Source of the DNA: an uncultured Collinsella sp.
Lineage (GTDB): Bacteria > Actinomycetota > Coriobacteriia > Coriobacteriales > Coriobacteriaceae
Assembly: GCA_900557455.1 (NCBI GenBank)
Contig: USSM01000001.1
Span: 1-64,000, forward strand
Length of the DNA: 64,000 nucleotides
Direction: 5' to 3'
Shown one piece after another: positions 35,719 through 45,466 of this stretch. The notes below the pieces were generated by a model. The model was not told where the DNA came from and ran no database searches. It worked only from the letters and a program-made list of their open reading frames with translations. Position 1 is the stretch's first letter, and every line of letters starts with the position of its first letter. The position numbers were made by a program, and so were the translations under genes.

Positions 35719-36422
35719 TGCAAAAACGCATCACGGTCTTTGATACCATTCGCGGGTTTACCATGCTGTCGATGGCGGGATTTCATGCCTGCTACGACCT
35801 TGCCTACCTATATGGTTGGAAGATGCCCTGGTTTACCCAGACCATCTTCCAAGACATCTGGCGCGCCAGCATCAGTTGGGTATTTTTGTTTATTGCCGGC
35901 TGGATGTGCACTCTCTCGCGCAACAACATCAAGCGTGCCGCCAAATATGCCGTTGCCACTTTAATTGTATGGGTCGCAACGACGCTCGTCTCGGTCGATG
36001 ACTCGGTGAACTTCGGCATCATTTTCTGCATGGCGGCATGCACAGCCATTGTTGCACTCGCGCGCCCGGTTCTCGATAGGGTACCTGCAGTATGGGGTAT
36101 AACGATTTGCCTCATACTCTTTGCCTGTACCTGGAGCATTCCTAAAGCGGTCTACCCTATCCCCTATCTAGCTTGGCTGGGTTTCCCAGATCCAGACTTT
36201 GTCTCCGGTGATTACTATCCGCTCATCCCATTCTATTTTATGTACCTCGCAGGCTTCTTTGCCGCTCGAACGGCACAGGAATCAAACTGCGAGGCACCAG
36301 TATGGGCCTATGAGAATCCCATCCCCGTGCTCGCAAGCCTCGGACGCCATGCACTACCGTTCTATCTGCTTCATCAGCCCGTTATATTGGGCGTACTGGA
36401 GCTGATTTATTCCGTTCGGTAA
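35718..36422 (+). CDS. DUF1624/HGSNAT-like membrane acyltransferase
   Basis: A 234-residue protein with about seven hydrophobic segments. The family start is ITVFDTIRGFTMLSMAGFHACYD, seen as FDTIRGFTMLSMAGFHACYD (one conserved histidine), and it ends LGRHALPFYLLHQPVILG. Relatives of heparan-alpha-glucosaminide acetyltransferase move acetyl groups across membranes; the bacterial substrate is unknown. Coupling to lexA by TAATG implies co-expression under SOS control, which is unexpected. The 3' end overlaps convergent hflX by 16 bases. Confidence 0.85.
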   Translation: MQKRITVFDTIRGFTMLSMAGFHACYDLAYLYGWKMPWFTQTIFQDIWRASISWVFLFIAGWMCTLSRNNIKRAAKYAVATLIVWVATTLVSVDDSVNFGIIFCMAACTAIVALARPVLDRVPAVWGITICLILFACTWSIPKAVYPIPYLAWLGFPDPDFVSGDYYPLIPFYFMYLAGFFAARTAQESNCEAPVWAYENPIPVLASLGRHALPFYLLHQPVILGVLELIYSVR

Positions 36423-37696
36423 CGCTCAAGACGTGGTGCGATACGGGCCGGCAGCTTTGCCACAATACGAACGCCGCCCTCAAGATATTCCTCGTGCAGA
36501 AGGGTTCCGTGTTCGTGCACGAGCGTGATTAACGCGCCCTCTCGATACGGGATATCGGCCGAGAGCAACACGTCCGTAGCGGCCGCTTCACGAGCGATGC
36601 GGTCGACTAAGTCATCAAGACCCTCACCCGTCTGAGCCGAGAACAGCACCGCCTCGGGATAGCGCCGGCGAAAGCTCAAACGATCGACGCTATCGAGCAG
36701 ATCAATTTTATTGAACACGGTAAGCGTTAGGCGCTCACCGGCACCAATCTCGTCAAGGACACGATCAACCGCCTCGAGCTGACGCTCGTAATCCTCATCG
36801 GAAGCGTCTACAACTTTAAGTATCAAATCGGCGCCGAGCACCTCGGAAAGCGTAGATTTAAACGCGTCGACCAGGCCATGGGGCAGCTTTTGAATAAAGC
36901 CGACGGTATCGGTGATCGTCATGCCACGACCACCGGGCAAACGGTACGAGCGCGTTGTAGGATCGAGCGTGGCAAACAGCTTATCCTGCGAAAGTACCGT
37001 GGATCCCGTCAAACGATTAAGCAACGTCGACTTGCCGGCATTGGTGTAGCCAGCCAACGCAACGCGAAACGCTGGCGATTCAATACGGCTTTTCGATTGC
37101 ACATCGCGGCGCTGTTCAACCTGTTTCAGTTCGCGTCGAAGCGCAGCGATCTTATTGCGAATCAGACGACGGTCGACCTCGAGCTGGCTTTCACCCTGGC
37201 CAAAGCGCGAGCCAATACCGCCACGCGTCTGTTCCTTGGCAAGGTGGCTCCACATACCTCGCAAACGAGGCAGCAGGTACTGCAACTGTGCCAGCTGCAC
37301 CTGCAAGCGGCCCTCACGCGTCTGGGCATGCAGACCAAAGATATCCAAAATCAACGCCGTACGGTCAATAATCTTGACCGGTTCGCCCACAGCTTTCTCA
37401 AGATAGGACTGCTGCGAGGGCGTCAGGTCATCGTCGAAGATAACAACATCCGCATCCATACGATGCACCAAACCGCACAACTCCTCAACCTTGCCAGAGC
37501 CAATAAACGATTTGGGATAGGGCTTGACCAGGCGCTGCGACAAGCGTGCCACGCATTGGGCTCCAGCAGTGTGGGCTAGACGCTCGAGCTCGTCGAGCGA
37601 ACGGTCGAGCGGCCAGGCGTTATCGCGCCACTCAACACCAACCAAGATGGCGCGCTCGGGTTCAGGCGCCGTGGGGACCAAAGGGAAACGAGCCAT
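36407..37696 (-). CDS. hflX: GTPase HflX
   Basis: A 429-residue ribosome-associated GTPase. The N-terminal HflX domain has GSGKVEEL and FDDDLTPSQQSYLEKAVG (near 95). The linker RLRGMWSHLAKEQTRGGIGSR, in parts RLRGMWSHL and GIGSRFGQGE, is followed by the G domain. This has GYTNAGKSTLLN near 220, DTVGFIQKLP and NKIDLL. It splits stalled or hibernating ribosomes under stress. Its ATG overlaps the miaA stop by one base. Confidence 0.95.
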   Translation of the reverse strand: MARFPLVPTAPEPERAILVGVEWRDNAWPLDRSLDELERLAHTAGAQCVARLSQRLVKPYPKSFIGSGKVEELCGLVHRMDADVVIFDDDLTPSQQSYLEKAVGEPVKIIDRTALILDIFGLHAQTREGRLQVQLAQLQYLLPRLRGMWSHLAKEQTRGGIGSRFGQGESQLEVDRRLIRNKIAALRRELKQVEQRRDVQSKSRIESPAFRVALAGYTNAGKSTLLNRLTGSTVLSQDKLFATLDPTTRSYRLPGGRGMTITDTVGFIQKLPHGLVDAFKSTLSEVLGADLILKVVDASDEDYERQLEAVDRVLDEIGAGERLTLTVFNKIDLLDSVDRLSFRRRYPEAVLFSAQTGEGLDDLVDRIAREAAATDVLLSADIPYREGALITLVHEHGTLLHEEYLEGGVRIVAKLPARIAPRLERYRTE

Positions 37697-38634
37697 TAGG
37701 CAGCCTCGATGCGATGGTAAATATCATCAACGACCTCATCGATCGTAAACTCATCCATATCGAACCACACGATGCGATCGTCACGCTTAAACCAGGATAA
37801 CTGGCGCTTGGCATAGCGACGTGAGCGCATCTTGATAAGCTCACGGGCCTCATCCATGGTAATAGCGCCTCGCAAGGCATCGATAATCTCTTTGTAACCG
37901 ATTGCCTGCATCGACGTCAGTGCATCACCTAGGCCCTGGTCCATAAGACCACGGACCTCATCAACCAGCCCCTGCTCAAACATAAGGTCGACACGCAGGT
38001 TAATGCGCTCATAGAGCACTTTACGGCTACGCGTCAGACCAAACCACAAGGCATGATAACGCTCACGCGGAACGCTGAATTTCGACTTCTGCTCGGCATA
38101 CGACACACCGTCATCGTGCATCTCGAGCGCACGAATCACACGACGCACATTATGGGGATGAATCACGGCAGCCGATTCGGGGTCGCGCTCGGCAAGCAGG
38201 GCATGCAATGCTTCCTCTCCAATGCGCTCGGCAAGCTCCTGATAGCCCGCGCGGCGTTCGTCCTCGAGTTCTCCCGAAGGAAAATCCATTTCATCGAGTG
38301 CGGCCTTGAGATACAGGCCCGTACCGCCGCAAAAAACCGGAAGACGTTGCTCACCAAGCAAACGCTCGACATATGCTCGGGCGTCCGACTGGTAGAGCGC
38401 GGCAGAATACGCGACGCCCGGATTCACGATATCGACAAGGCGCAACGGTGCCGAGCACTCCTCGGGCATCATCTTGGCCGTACCGATGTCCATACCACGA
38501 TAGATTTGCATCGCGTCACAAGACAACACTTCAGACGACAGGCGAGCAGCCAGACGGTCGGCAACATCGCTCTTGCCGACCGCCGTCGGACCGACGATCG
38601 CTACGGCAGAAAGGCTTGCACCAGGAGAGATCAT
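37696..38634 (-). CDS. miaA: tRNA dimethylallyltransferase
   Basis: A 312-residue enzyme. It has the P-loop VGPTAVGKSDVA near 13, SCDAMQIYRGMDIGTAK near 39, FCGGTGLYLKA near 101 and MQAIGYKEI near 247. It adds the dimethylallyl group to A37 of tRNAs reading U, supplying the substrate for MiaB. The ATG at 38634 overlaps the miaB stop by one base, and the extended frame inside miaB is rejected. A shared miaB-miaA-hflX operon is clear. Confidence 0.95.
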   Translation of the reverse strand: MISPGASLSAVAIVGPTAVGKSDVADRLAARLSSEVLSCDAMQIYRGMDIGTAKMMPEECSAPLRLVDIVNPGVAYSAALYQSDARAYVERLLGEQRLPVFCGGTGLYLKAALDEMDFPSGELEDERRAGYQELAERIGEEALHALLAERDPESAAVIHPHNVRRVIRALEMHDDGVSYAEQKSKFSVPRERYHALWFGLTRSRKVLYERINLRVDLMFEQGLVDEVRGLMDQGLGDALTSMQAIGYKEIIDALRGAITMDEARELIKMRSRRYAKRQLSWFKRDDRIVWFDMDEFTIDEVVDDIYHRIEAA

Positions 38635-40004
38635 TAGCGGGGCTCGCCCACGACGGAGCCAGACAGATACCACGTCTTGGCGACATCAATATCAACATCG
38701 ACGATTTTGCCGATGAGTTGATCGATGCTATAGCCAGCAGGAATCGGCGCATGCACCGTCTGGTTCTTGGGGCTCTTGCCCAGAAGGACAGCGTCGTTCT
38801 TCTTGCTCGTGCCCTCAATAAGTGCAGGCACCACGGTGTGAAGCTCGCCCTGGTTATACTCGTGCGCCGTCGTCTCGATAACCTTGACCAGACGGTTAAA
38901 GCGCTCAAGGATAACCTCATGCGGGGTGGGATCATAAATCTCAGCTGCCGGGGTACCGGCGCGCTTGGAGTAAATAAACGTGTAGGCCTGGGCATAGCGC
39001 ACCGTCTCGGCAAGCGAGAGCGTCTGTTCAAAGTCTTCCTCAGTCTCGCCCGGGAAGCCCACAATGATGTCGGTCGAAAGCGCAATATCGGGCATACGGT
39101 TACGAATACGATCGACCAGACCCAGATAATCCTCGCGCGTGTACCGACGATTCATCTCTTTAAGAATGCGCGTGGAGCCCGACTGAACGGCCAAGTGAAG
39201 CTGCGGCATGACGGCAGGTGTCTCGGCCATAGCATCGATGGTCTCGGGCAGCAGATCCTTAGGATTCGAAGAGGTAAAGAAGATGCGCTCGACGCCCGTA
39301 TCGCCCACCGCGCGCAGCAGATCGGCAAAGCGCGGCTTGCCAAAGAGATCGCGACCGTAGGAGTTAACGTTTTGGCCCAGAAGCGTAATCTCGCGCACGC
39401 CCTGACGCACGAGCCCGGTCACCTCGTCGACAATCTCCTCGAAGGGACGGCTCTTCTCACGACCACGGACGTACGGCACGATGCAGTACGTACAGAAATT
39501 GTTGCAGCCCGTCATGATGGGCACCCAGGCGTGATACTGCGTCTCGCGATGCCACGGCATACTCATGGCGTCGGTATCCTCATGCTCATTCGTACGGATA
39601 TGGCGCTTACCATCCAAAAACGCCTCGGCGATAAGCTCAGCCACGTGCGCAATAGAATGGGTGCCGAAAATGACGTTGACGTTATCGACGTTGGTGAGCA
39701 AGCCCTCACCATCGCGCTGGGCGATGCAGCCGCCCACGGCGACAACACGCTTACCCGAAGGCGAAGGAGGAAGGCTCTTGCAGGAATTGCACTGACCATA
39801 CAGGCGCGTATCGGCAGCCTCGCGCACACAGCACGTCATGAACACGACAATATCGGCATGCTCGGGATCGAGCGCCATAAGACAGCCATACGAATCGAGC
39901 AAGCCACTCACGCGCTCGGAGTCGTGCTGGTTCATCTGGCAGCCGAATGTGCGGATAAAGTAGGTTTTACCGGCAAGAATATCGCGTACGGAACGCTGGT
40001 CCAT
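38634..40004 (-). CDS. miaB: tRNA-2-methylthio-N6-dimethylallyladenosine synthase
   Basis: A 456-residue radical SAM methylthiotransferase. The N-terminal UPF0004 domain has FGCQMNQHDSE, the cysteine motif ITCCVREAADTR-type as FMTCCVREAA, and GCIAQRDGE. The radical SAM triad is GCNNFCTYCIVPYVRG near 148. A TRAM domain ends the protein. It converts i6A37 to ms2i6A37. It belongs to the minus-strand RNA-modification cluster. Confidence 0.94.
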   Translation of the reverse strand: MDQRSVRDILAGKTYFIRTFGCQMNQHDSERVSGLLDSYGCLMALDPEHADIVVFMTCCVREAADTRLYGQCNSCKSLPPSPSGKRVVAVGGCIAQRDGEGLLTNVDNVNVIFGTHSIAHVAELIAEAFLDGKRHIRTNEHEDTDAMSMPWHRETQYHAWVPIMTGCNNFCTYCIVPYVRGREKSRPFEEIVDEVTGLVRQGVREITLLGQNVNSYGRDLFGKPRFADLLRAVGDTGVERIFFTSSNPKDLLPETIDAMAETPAVMPQLHLAVQSGSTRILKEMNRRYTREDYLGLVDRIRNRMPDIALSTDIIVGFPGETEEDFEQTLSLAETVRYAQAYTFIYSKRAGTPAAEIYDPTPHEVILERFNRLVKVIETTAHEYNQGELHTVVPALIEGTSKKNDAVLLGKSPKNQTVHAPIPAGYSIDQLIGKIVDVDIDVAKTWYLSGSVVGEPR

Positions 40005-40069
40005 GAGCTTACATCCTAACGATGGTATCGACGGGGCGCATAGGTGCTACAAGCGTGCAGATGGCTCGC

Positions 40070-40387
40070 TTACGCAACGGGCTTAACGTCATCCATGACG
40101 ACGTTATCCATAGCAGCCCGATTAATCTGGTGAACGTAGATAGAGAGACGAATTGCCGTGCGCGACTCTCCGTTAATAAGAATGTCGGAAAACACCGGCG
40201 CGCAGGAGACATCAAAGCCGGTCGGAATCAGAAAACCGCGCGCAATGGCAACGGCCTTAATGGCCTGGTTGACGGCACCGGCACCGACGCATTGAATGTT
40301 GACGGGGACGCCATCTTTGACCATGCCGGCAATGGCGCCGGCAACGGACGCGGGCGATGATTTGCTTGATACCTTCAGGCAATCCAT
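40070..40387 (-). CDS. spoVS: Stage V sporulation protein S homologue (SpoVS, Alba-like)
   Basis: A 105-residue protein starting at the ATG at 40387, with AGGAG 8 bases upstream. The SpoVS core is complete: LKVSSKSSPASVAGAIAGMVKDG, seen as SSKSSPASVAGAIAG, then VQCVGAGAVNQAIKAVAIARGF-like IQCVGAGAVNQAIKAVAIA, and TAIRLSIYV. The C-terminus is about 18 residues longer than in Bacillus. SpoVS is an Alba-fold nucleic-acid-binding protein. Coriobacteria do not form spores as far as known, so a general RNA or DNA role is likely, consistent with nearby rny. Confidence 0.9.
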   Translation of the reverse strand: MDCLKVSSKSSPASVAGAIAGMVKDGVPVNIQCVGAGAVNQAIKAVAIARGFLIPTGFDVSCAPVFSDILINGESRTAIRLSIYVHQINRAAMDNVVMDDVKPVA

Positions 40388-40461
40388 GAAGAAACTCCTG
40401 CGTTTAAAAGTACGTTTTAACTGCAATAACTGTATCGTACCGAGCGGACTCGGTAAAGATT

Positions 40462-41547
40462 TTATTCCTCTTTGGCAAGATCGAACGTCACCGTGATGCG
40501 ATCACGCGAAACGCGAATCTTAGGGTCGCCGTACAGATTGAGGTAATACCGGGCAGCGAGGTCGTTAAAGTCACGCTCGACCGCACGCGAAAACTGCGCC
40601 ATATCATCCTTGGCGATACGAAGGCCTCGACGGTCCTTGGCAAGATCGATGGGAGCCGGCGCATGAGAGGTGGAGTCGCGCTCGCGCAGCAGACGCGCAG
40701 TCACGCCGCGAACGGGCTTAATCTGACCCGACAGAATTCGGTGGGCAGTGCGCTCGGACATCTCAAGGCCCAGACCGGAGCAGATCCGGATAAAGTCCTC
40801 GGCATCCGAGGCAAGGCCCAAGCGATCGATAACTGGAAGCTCGCACTCGTCATCGATAAAGAGCAGGCGCGACGTATCGAGACGACTCGAAGCCTGAGCG
40901 TACAGGGTCGCAGCGATCTCGGACGGAGAGCCCAGATACACATCGCAGCAACGCAGCTCCTCAAGGGCAAACTCACAGGCCGCGCGAATGATGTTGTGGG
41001 GGCCGCGAGCACATACATAGCGGCCGTCTTCGTCTTTAACCGCCTGAGGCCAGCTCGACTGGTCGGCGCGCTCACCCAAGCGTTCGGTGGCAACGCGCAC
41101 CTTAAACGAAGAGCCCAAATCGACGCCCGATGAAACAACGCGCGCCTCATCCGTGTTCTGCTTGATAGAGAACAGCGCCATACCACGACCGTGAACACCC
41201 CAACGGTCCATTTTCATGCTCTCGAGCTTGGAAGTGACACGAGCATCGAAGATACGCTCCTGCATATCCTGCGGCACCCCAGAACCGTTATCCAGGAAGA
41301 GGAGGGTGCGAACACCCTCCTCCTTGGTCGTGGCAAGATAGACCTTATCGGCTCCGGCATCGCGAGCATTACGCAGCATCTCGATGACAATGTCCTCTAC
41401 ATGCTGAATGTCATGCTTGGCCTGACGGCGCTCGGCCTCCGAAACTCGGAGGCGGACATACCCCTCGCCAAGGTTTTCCTCGACGCGAAGGTTGCCCTCC
41501 CCCGACATCGACGCGATAAATGAGATGAGCTCGTTCGCGTCGTTCAT
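40462..41547 (-). CDS. GHKL-type ATP-binding protein, unknown role
   Basis: A 361-residue protein. The N-terminal third is a Bergerat ATPase: N-box EMLRNARDAGADKVY near 50, G1 FLDNGSGVP near 80 and G2 GVHGRGMALFSI near 112. No kinase, gyrase or MutL transducer domain is recognisable. The rest has SRLDTSRLLFIDDECE, SGQIKPVRGVTARLL and a C-terminal strand pair. It begins 1 base after the rny stop with no Shine-Dalgarno, so it depends on translational coupling; a GTG at 41571 inside rny is an alternative start. The linkage suggests a role with RNase Y, but that is inference. Confidence 0.75.
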   Translation of the reverse strand: MNDANELISFIASMSGEGNLRVEENLGEGYVRLRVSEAERRQAKHDIQHVEDIVIEMLRNARDAGADKVYLATTKEEGVRTLLFLDNGSGVPQDMQERIFDARVTSKLESMKMDRWGVHGRGMALFSIKQNTDEARVVSSGVDLGSSFKVRVATERLGERADQSSWPQAVKDEDGRYVCARGPHNIIRAACEFALEELRCCDVYLGSPSEIAATLYAQASSRLDTSRLLFIDDECELPVIDRLGLASDAEDFIRICSGLGLEMSERTAHRILSGQIKPVRGVTARLLRERDSTSHAPAPIDLAKDRRGLRIAKDDMAQFSRAVERDFNDLAARYYLNLYGDPKIRVSRDRITVTFDLAKEE

Positions 41548-41548
41548 G

Positions 41549-43099
41549 TTATTTAGCGATATCGACGGCACGGCTCTCGCGAATCACGACAACGCGAACC
41601 TGACCGGGATACTCCATCTCTTCCTCGATCTGATGGGCGATATCGTGCGCAAGCACCGTGGACTGGGCATCGGAGATCTTGTCAGGCTGAACCATGACAT
41701 GAACCTCGCGACCGGCCTGCATGGCATAGGTACGCTCGACGCCGTCGTGAGAGTTGGCAATCTCCTCGAGCTTCTCAAGACGCTTGATGTAGTTCTCGGC
41801 CGACTCGCGGCGGGCACCGGGACGAGAAGCAGAAACGGCATCGGCAGCCTGGACCAGAACGTCGAGCACCGTGTTGGGGTCGACATCGGCATGATGGGCT
41901 TCGATCGCGTGGACGATAACGGGCTTCTCGCCATAACGGCGGGCAAGCTCGGCGCCAATGACAGCATGCGGACCCTCAACATCATGGTCGATGGCCTTGC
42001 CCAGGTCGTGCAGAAGACCGGCGCGCTTGGCGGTCACAACATCCAGACCAAGCTCGGAGGCCATAACGCCGCACAGGTCGGAGACCTCAAGCGAGTGCTG
42101 CAGAACGTTCTGGCCAAACGAGGTGCGGTAGCGCAAAGCGCCCAGGGTCTTGACGATCTCGGGATGCAGGTCGTGGATACCGGTATCGAAGGCGGCCTGC
42201 TCGCCAGCCTCGCGCACACGCTGCTGAACCAGGTCGGCGGCCTTGTGATACATCTCCTCGATGCGGGCGGGGTGAATACGACCGTCGGCAATGAGGTTCT
42301 CGAGCGCCACGCGGGCGGTCTCACGACGGACTGGATCGAAGCTCGAGAGTACAACGGTCTCGGGAGTATCATCAATCACGAGGTTGACGCCGGACACCTG
42401 CTCGAAGGTGCGGATGTTGCGACCCTCGCGACCGATAATGCGACCCTTGAGGTCATCGGAGGGAATATGAACGGAAGTGACGGTGACCTCGGCGGTATGG
42501 TCGGCGGCGCAACGCTGAATCGCCAGGGAGAGAATCTCCTGGGCGGTCTTATGGCACTCGGCGCGGACCTGCTGCTCGGACTCGCGGATGATGGTGGCCG
42601 CCTCGTGGGTAACCTCGCCGCGGACCTTGTCGAGCAGCTCCTTGTGAGCATCCTCGCGCGTAAGGTCGGCAATACGCTCGAGCTCGGAGGTCTGCTTGGC
42701 GCAGAGCTCCTCAAGCTCGCGAGAGCGCTTCTCGACCTGACCGGCCTGGCTGGACAGCTGGTGCTCGCGTTTATCGAGCGCATCGTTGCGACGATCGAGC
42801 GATTCCTCGCGCTGCATCACGCGGTTTTCGAGCGTGCGAATCTCGCTCTTACGCTGCTTGTCCTCGGCCTCGGCGGCCTGCTTGTTCTTGATGATCTCTT
42901 CCTTGGCCTCGAGCAGAGCCTCTTTTTTGAGGGTCTCGGCCTGACGCTTTGCATCACCGATCAGGGACTCTGCCTGCGCGTGTGCCGACTGAATCTTTTC
43001 GTCGGCCTCGTGAAGACTACCCTGCTTGGCGGTGCGCATGTAGGCAATGGCGGCGATGGCACCCAAAACGAGGCCAACGAGCGCTGCAATGATAGGCAT
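41549..43099 (-). CDS. rny: Ribonuclease Y
   Basis: A 516-residue membrane-anchored endoribonuclease. It has an N-terminal transmembrane helix (about 3-22), a long charged coiled coil (25-185), and a KH domain with [15 protein letters not shown] near 213. The HD phosphohydrolase domain has [15 protein letters not shown] near 353 and HAIEAHHAD near 392. It initiates mRNA decay in many Gram-positives. AGGAG lies 5 bases before the ATG at 43099. It works with PNPase and RNase J encoded further upstream in this window. Confidence 0.95.
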   Translation of the reverse strand: MPIIAALVGLVLGAIAAIAYMRTAKQGSLHEADEKIQSAHAQAESLIGDAKRQAETLKKEALLEAKEEIIKNKQAAEAEDKQRKSEIRTLENRVMQREESLDRRNDALDKREHQLSSQAGQVEKRSRELEELCAKQTSELERIADLTREDAHKELLDKVRGEVTHEAATIIRESEQQVRAECHKTAQEILSLAIQRCAADHTAEVTVTSVHIPSDDLKGRIIGREGRNIRTFEQVSGVNLVIDDTPETVVLSSFDPVRRETARVALENLIADGRIHPARIEEMYHKAADLVQQRVREAGEQAAFDTGIHDLHPEIVKTLGALRYRTSFGQNVLQHSLEVSDLCGVMASELGLDVVTAKRAGLLHDLGKAIDHDVEGPHAVIGAELARRYGEKPVIVHAIEAHHADVDPNTVLDVLVQAADAVSASRPGARRESAENYIKRLEKLEEIANSHDGVERTYAMQAGREVHVMVQPDKISDAQSTVLAHDIAHQIEEEMEYPGQVRVVVIRESRAVDIAK

Positions 43100-43356
43100 G
43101 CTCACTCCTTTTTATGGATTCGTTACACAGCAAAGCGAACCGTCCTTACGAACGGCTCGCGACATTTGAGTAATATGGGCGCAGCTTATGCGGGTCGGAT
43201 ACAGATAAACATATAAACAAACTCATCACAGATGAGCACATATCACAGAGCAAATGACAGTAAATATCCTACGTTGAACCGCAACAACTGTCAAATAAAC
43301 GCACCCGGCACGGCGCCAATCGAGCGGAGAACGGCAGGGGCGTAACGGGCGAACGC

Positions 43357-44049
43357 TTATACGGCGCATTCCTCGCTTAAGGCATCGAGGCGCGCCTTAA
43401 CGGCATCGGCGGCGATGTGATACGAGAAGCCTTTACCCATCAAAAATCTGACGAGCTTTTCGAATGCACGGACCTCGGGGACGCGACGTTTAGCGAGCAA
43501 GGCCGAAGCGCGGGCCAAGTCGTCATCCACGGCAAAATATGCCTCGGGATACCCGGGGATATCGTCAAGCACGACATGACGACGCTTGAGCTCAACCTCG
43601 ATCTTGCGCTGTCCCCAGCCGCGACGTTTGCGCTCTTCGATAAAGTACGAGCAAAAACGGTTCTCGTCCAAAAACCGATACTCGGTCGCTCGAGCAACCG
43701 CAAAATCGATCGCGGGCTGTCGAAAGCCATAGCGCGCCAACTTATCGCGCACCTCGCCCGTGGCATGATCGCGGCGCGAAAGCATCTCGGTCACCATGGT
43801 GAGTGCACATTTGCGTTCGATAAGCTGCACCGCCTCGCGAAAGTCATCCCAATCACAGGGAAGATCGGGGCGGTTCTTAACGTACAGGCGCGCCACGCGC
43901 ACGGGAATCCAAATGGAACGTTCGAAACCGCCGTCGAGATCGCAATCGATATGCGCGCAGGGCTTTTTAGACGCATAATCACTCGAGAACGAAGAGGCCG
44001 CCTTCTTATCAGGAAAGACGACCGTAGCCTCGGTCACCGTATACGACAT
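43357..44049 (-). CDS. recX: Regulatory protein RecX
   Basis: A 230-residue helical-repeat protein. LARYGFRQPAIDFAVARATEYRFLDENRFCSYFIEERKRRGWGQRKIEVEL is represented by its markers YRFLDENRF and RGWGQRKIEVELKRR. Three RecX-type repeats run from about residue 85 to the end. The first 80 residues are a family-variable leader. RecX limits RecA filaments. It lies 11 bases after recA and is presumably SOS co-induced. Confidence 0.88.
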   Translation of the reverse strand: MSYTVTEATVVFPDKKAASSFSSDYASKKPCAHIDCDLDGGFERSIWIPVRVARLYVKNRPDLPCDWDDFREAVQLIERKCALTMVTEMLSRRDHATGEVRDKLARYGFRQPAIDFAVARATEYRFLDENRFCSYFIEERKRRGWGQRKIEVELKRRHVVLDDIPGYPEAYFAVDDDLARASALLAKRRVPEVRAFEKLVRFLMGKGFSYHIAADAVKARLDALSEECAV

Positions 44050-44060
44050 GTCGGCATCCG

Positions 44061-45209
44061 CTACTCGTCGTCATCGTCGAGCATTGCGGAGCCATCGATG
44101 GCGTACAGCTCATCAAACTCCTCGGGGGCGGGCTGATCGGTCAACTCAACCTCAGAGGGGGCATCGTCGTCATACTCAAGACCGCAGGCAAGGCGAACCT
44201 TGTGTTCGATCTCGTCGGTGCAATCGGGGTGCTCGCGCAGGAACGTCTTGGCGGCCTCGCGACCATTGCCGAGCTTGTCCTCGCCATAGGCAAACCAGGA
44301 CCCCATCTTTTTGCAGATGCCGCACTCGACGGCCATATCCAGAATCGAGCCCTCTTTGGAGATGCCGGTGCCGTACATGATGTCAAACTCGGCCGAACGG
44401 AACGGAGCCGCCACCTTGTTCTTAACGACCTTGGCACGAACGCGATTGCCGATAACCTCGTCCTTGAGCTTGATGGTATCGATTTTGCGAATATCGATTC
44501 GCACGGAAGAGAAGAACTTGAGCGCGCGGCCGCCCGTGGTGGTCTCGGGGTTGCCGAACATGACGCCGATCTTCTCGCGCAGCTGGTTAATGAAGATGCA
44601 GGTCGTGTTGGACTTGGCAAGCGAGCCGGCGAGCTTGCGGAGTGCCTGGCTCATCAAGCGAGCCTGCAGACCCACCGTCGTGTCACCGATCTCGCCCTCG
44701 ATCTCGGCACGTGGAGTCAAGGCGGCAACAGAGTCGACGACGATGGCGTCGATGGCACCTGAGCGCACAAGCATATCGACGATCTCGAGCGCCTGCTCGC
44801 CCGTATCGGGCTGGGAAATGAGGACCTCATCGATATCAACACCGATGCGCGCGGCATAGGTGGGATCAAGCGCGTGCTCGGCATCGATAAATGCAACGAC
44901 GCCGCCCATGGCCTGTGCTTCTGCAAGAATCTCGAGCGAAAGCGTCGTCTTACCGGAGGACTCGGGACCATAAATCTCGACGATACGGCCGCGCGGCACG
45001 CCGCCGATACCCAAGGCGGCATCGAGCGCCAGAGAGCCCGTCGGAATAGCCTCGACCTCGAGCTCCGGACCGCCGTCGCCATACCTCATGATAGAGCCCT
45101 GGCCGAACTTCTTCTCGATCTCGGCCTTGGTGGTGGCGATCATCTCATCGCGCTCTTTACCCGTCGTGCGTGCATGAACGGTACGTACGGGACCTGAATT
45201 CTTGGCCAT
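44061..45209 (-). CDS. recA: Recombinase A
   Basis: A 382-residue RecA. It has [14 protein letters not shown] near 34, Walker [11 protein letters not shown] near 79, and IDAEHALDP and [17 protein letters not shown] near 155. The L2 loop [22 protein letters not shown] is marked by [12 protein letters not shown]. The tail is acidic. It drives homologous recombination and LexA cleavage. GGAGG lies 8 bases before the ATG at 45209. A perfect SOS box lies 40 bases upstream. Confidence 0.97.
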   Translation of the reverse strand: MAKNSGPVRTVHARTTGKERDEMIATTKAEIEKKFGQGSIMRYGDGGPELEVEAIPTGSLALDAALGIGGVPRGRIVEIYGPESSGKTTLSLEILAEAQAMGGVVAFIDAEHALDPTYAARIGVDIDEVLISQPDTGEQALEIVDMLVRSGAIDAIVVDSVAALTPRAEIEGEIGDTTVGLQARLMSQALRKLAGSLAKSNTTCIFINQLREKIGVMFGNPETTTGGRALKFFSSVRIDIRKIDTIKLKDEVIGNRVRAKVVKNKVAAPFRSAEFDIMYGTGISKEGSILDMAVECGICKKMGSWFAYGEDKLGNGREAAKTFLREHPDCTDEIEHKVRLACGLEYDDDAPSEVELTDQPAPEEFDELYAIDGSAMLDDDDE

Positions 45210-45248
45210 GAATAGCCCTCCTCTTAACAACCTGAAACGATAATAAAC

Positions 45249-45260
45249 GAACGGCTGTTC
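45249..45260. promoter_or_regulatory. LexA (SOS) box upstream of recA
   Basis: GAACGGCTGTTC, flanked by C and G to make CGAACGGCTGTTCG, is a perfect palindrome of the same type as the boxes at lexA. The rest of 45262-45435 shows no gene. Confidence 0.85.
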
Positions 45261-45435
45261 GTGGTCAACCGTTCTGAATCATCATATGCACCTGAACATT
45301 CCAAAACCCGACCAAACGCCGACCAATCACCGACCAAACGCTTGACCCCGCCAATCACAAATACGAGTGCGCGAACAAATTTATGCCATGTACCAGCGCA
45401 AACGTAATTCCGGTCAAAGGTCCCTATCTCCACAA

Positions 45436-45459
45436 TTAAGGGGCCCTAAGGCCCCTTAA
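45436..45459 (-). terminator. Terminator after cinA
   Basis: TTAAGGGGCC (45436-45445) pairs perfectly with GGCCCCTTAA (45450-45459) around CTAA. The T-tract is weak on both strands. Confidence 0.65.
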
Positions 45460-45466
45460 ACCACGT

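Noticed and set aside
43106..43356. Additional LexA box near GAACCGTCCTT
   Set aside because: It lacks the GTTC half-site and is not palindromic enough.
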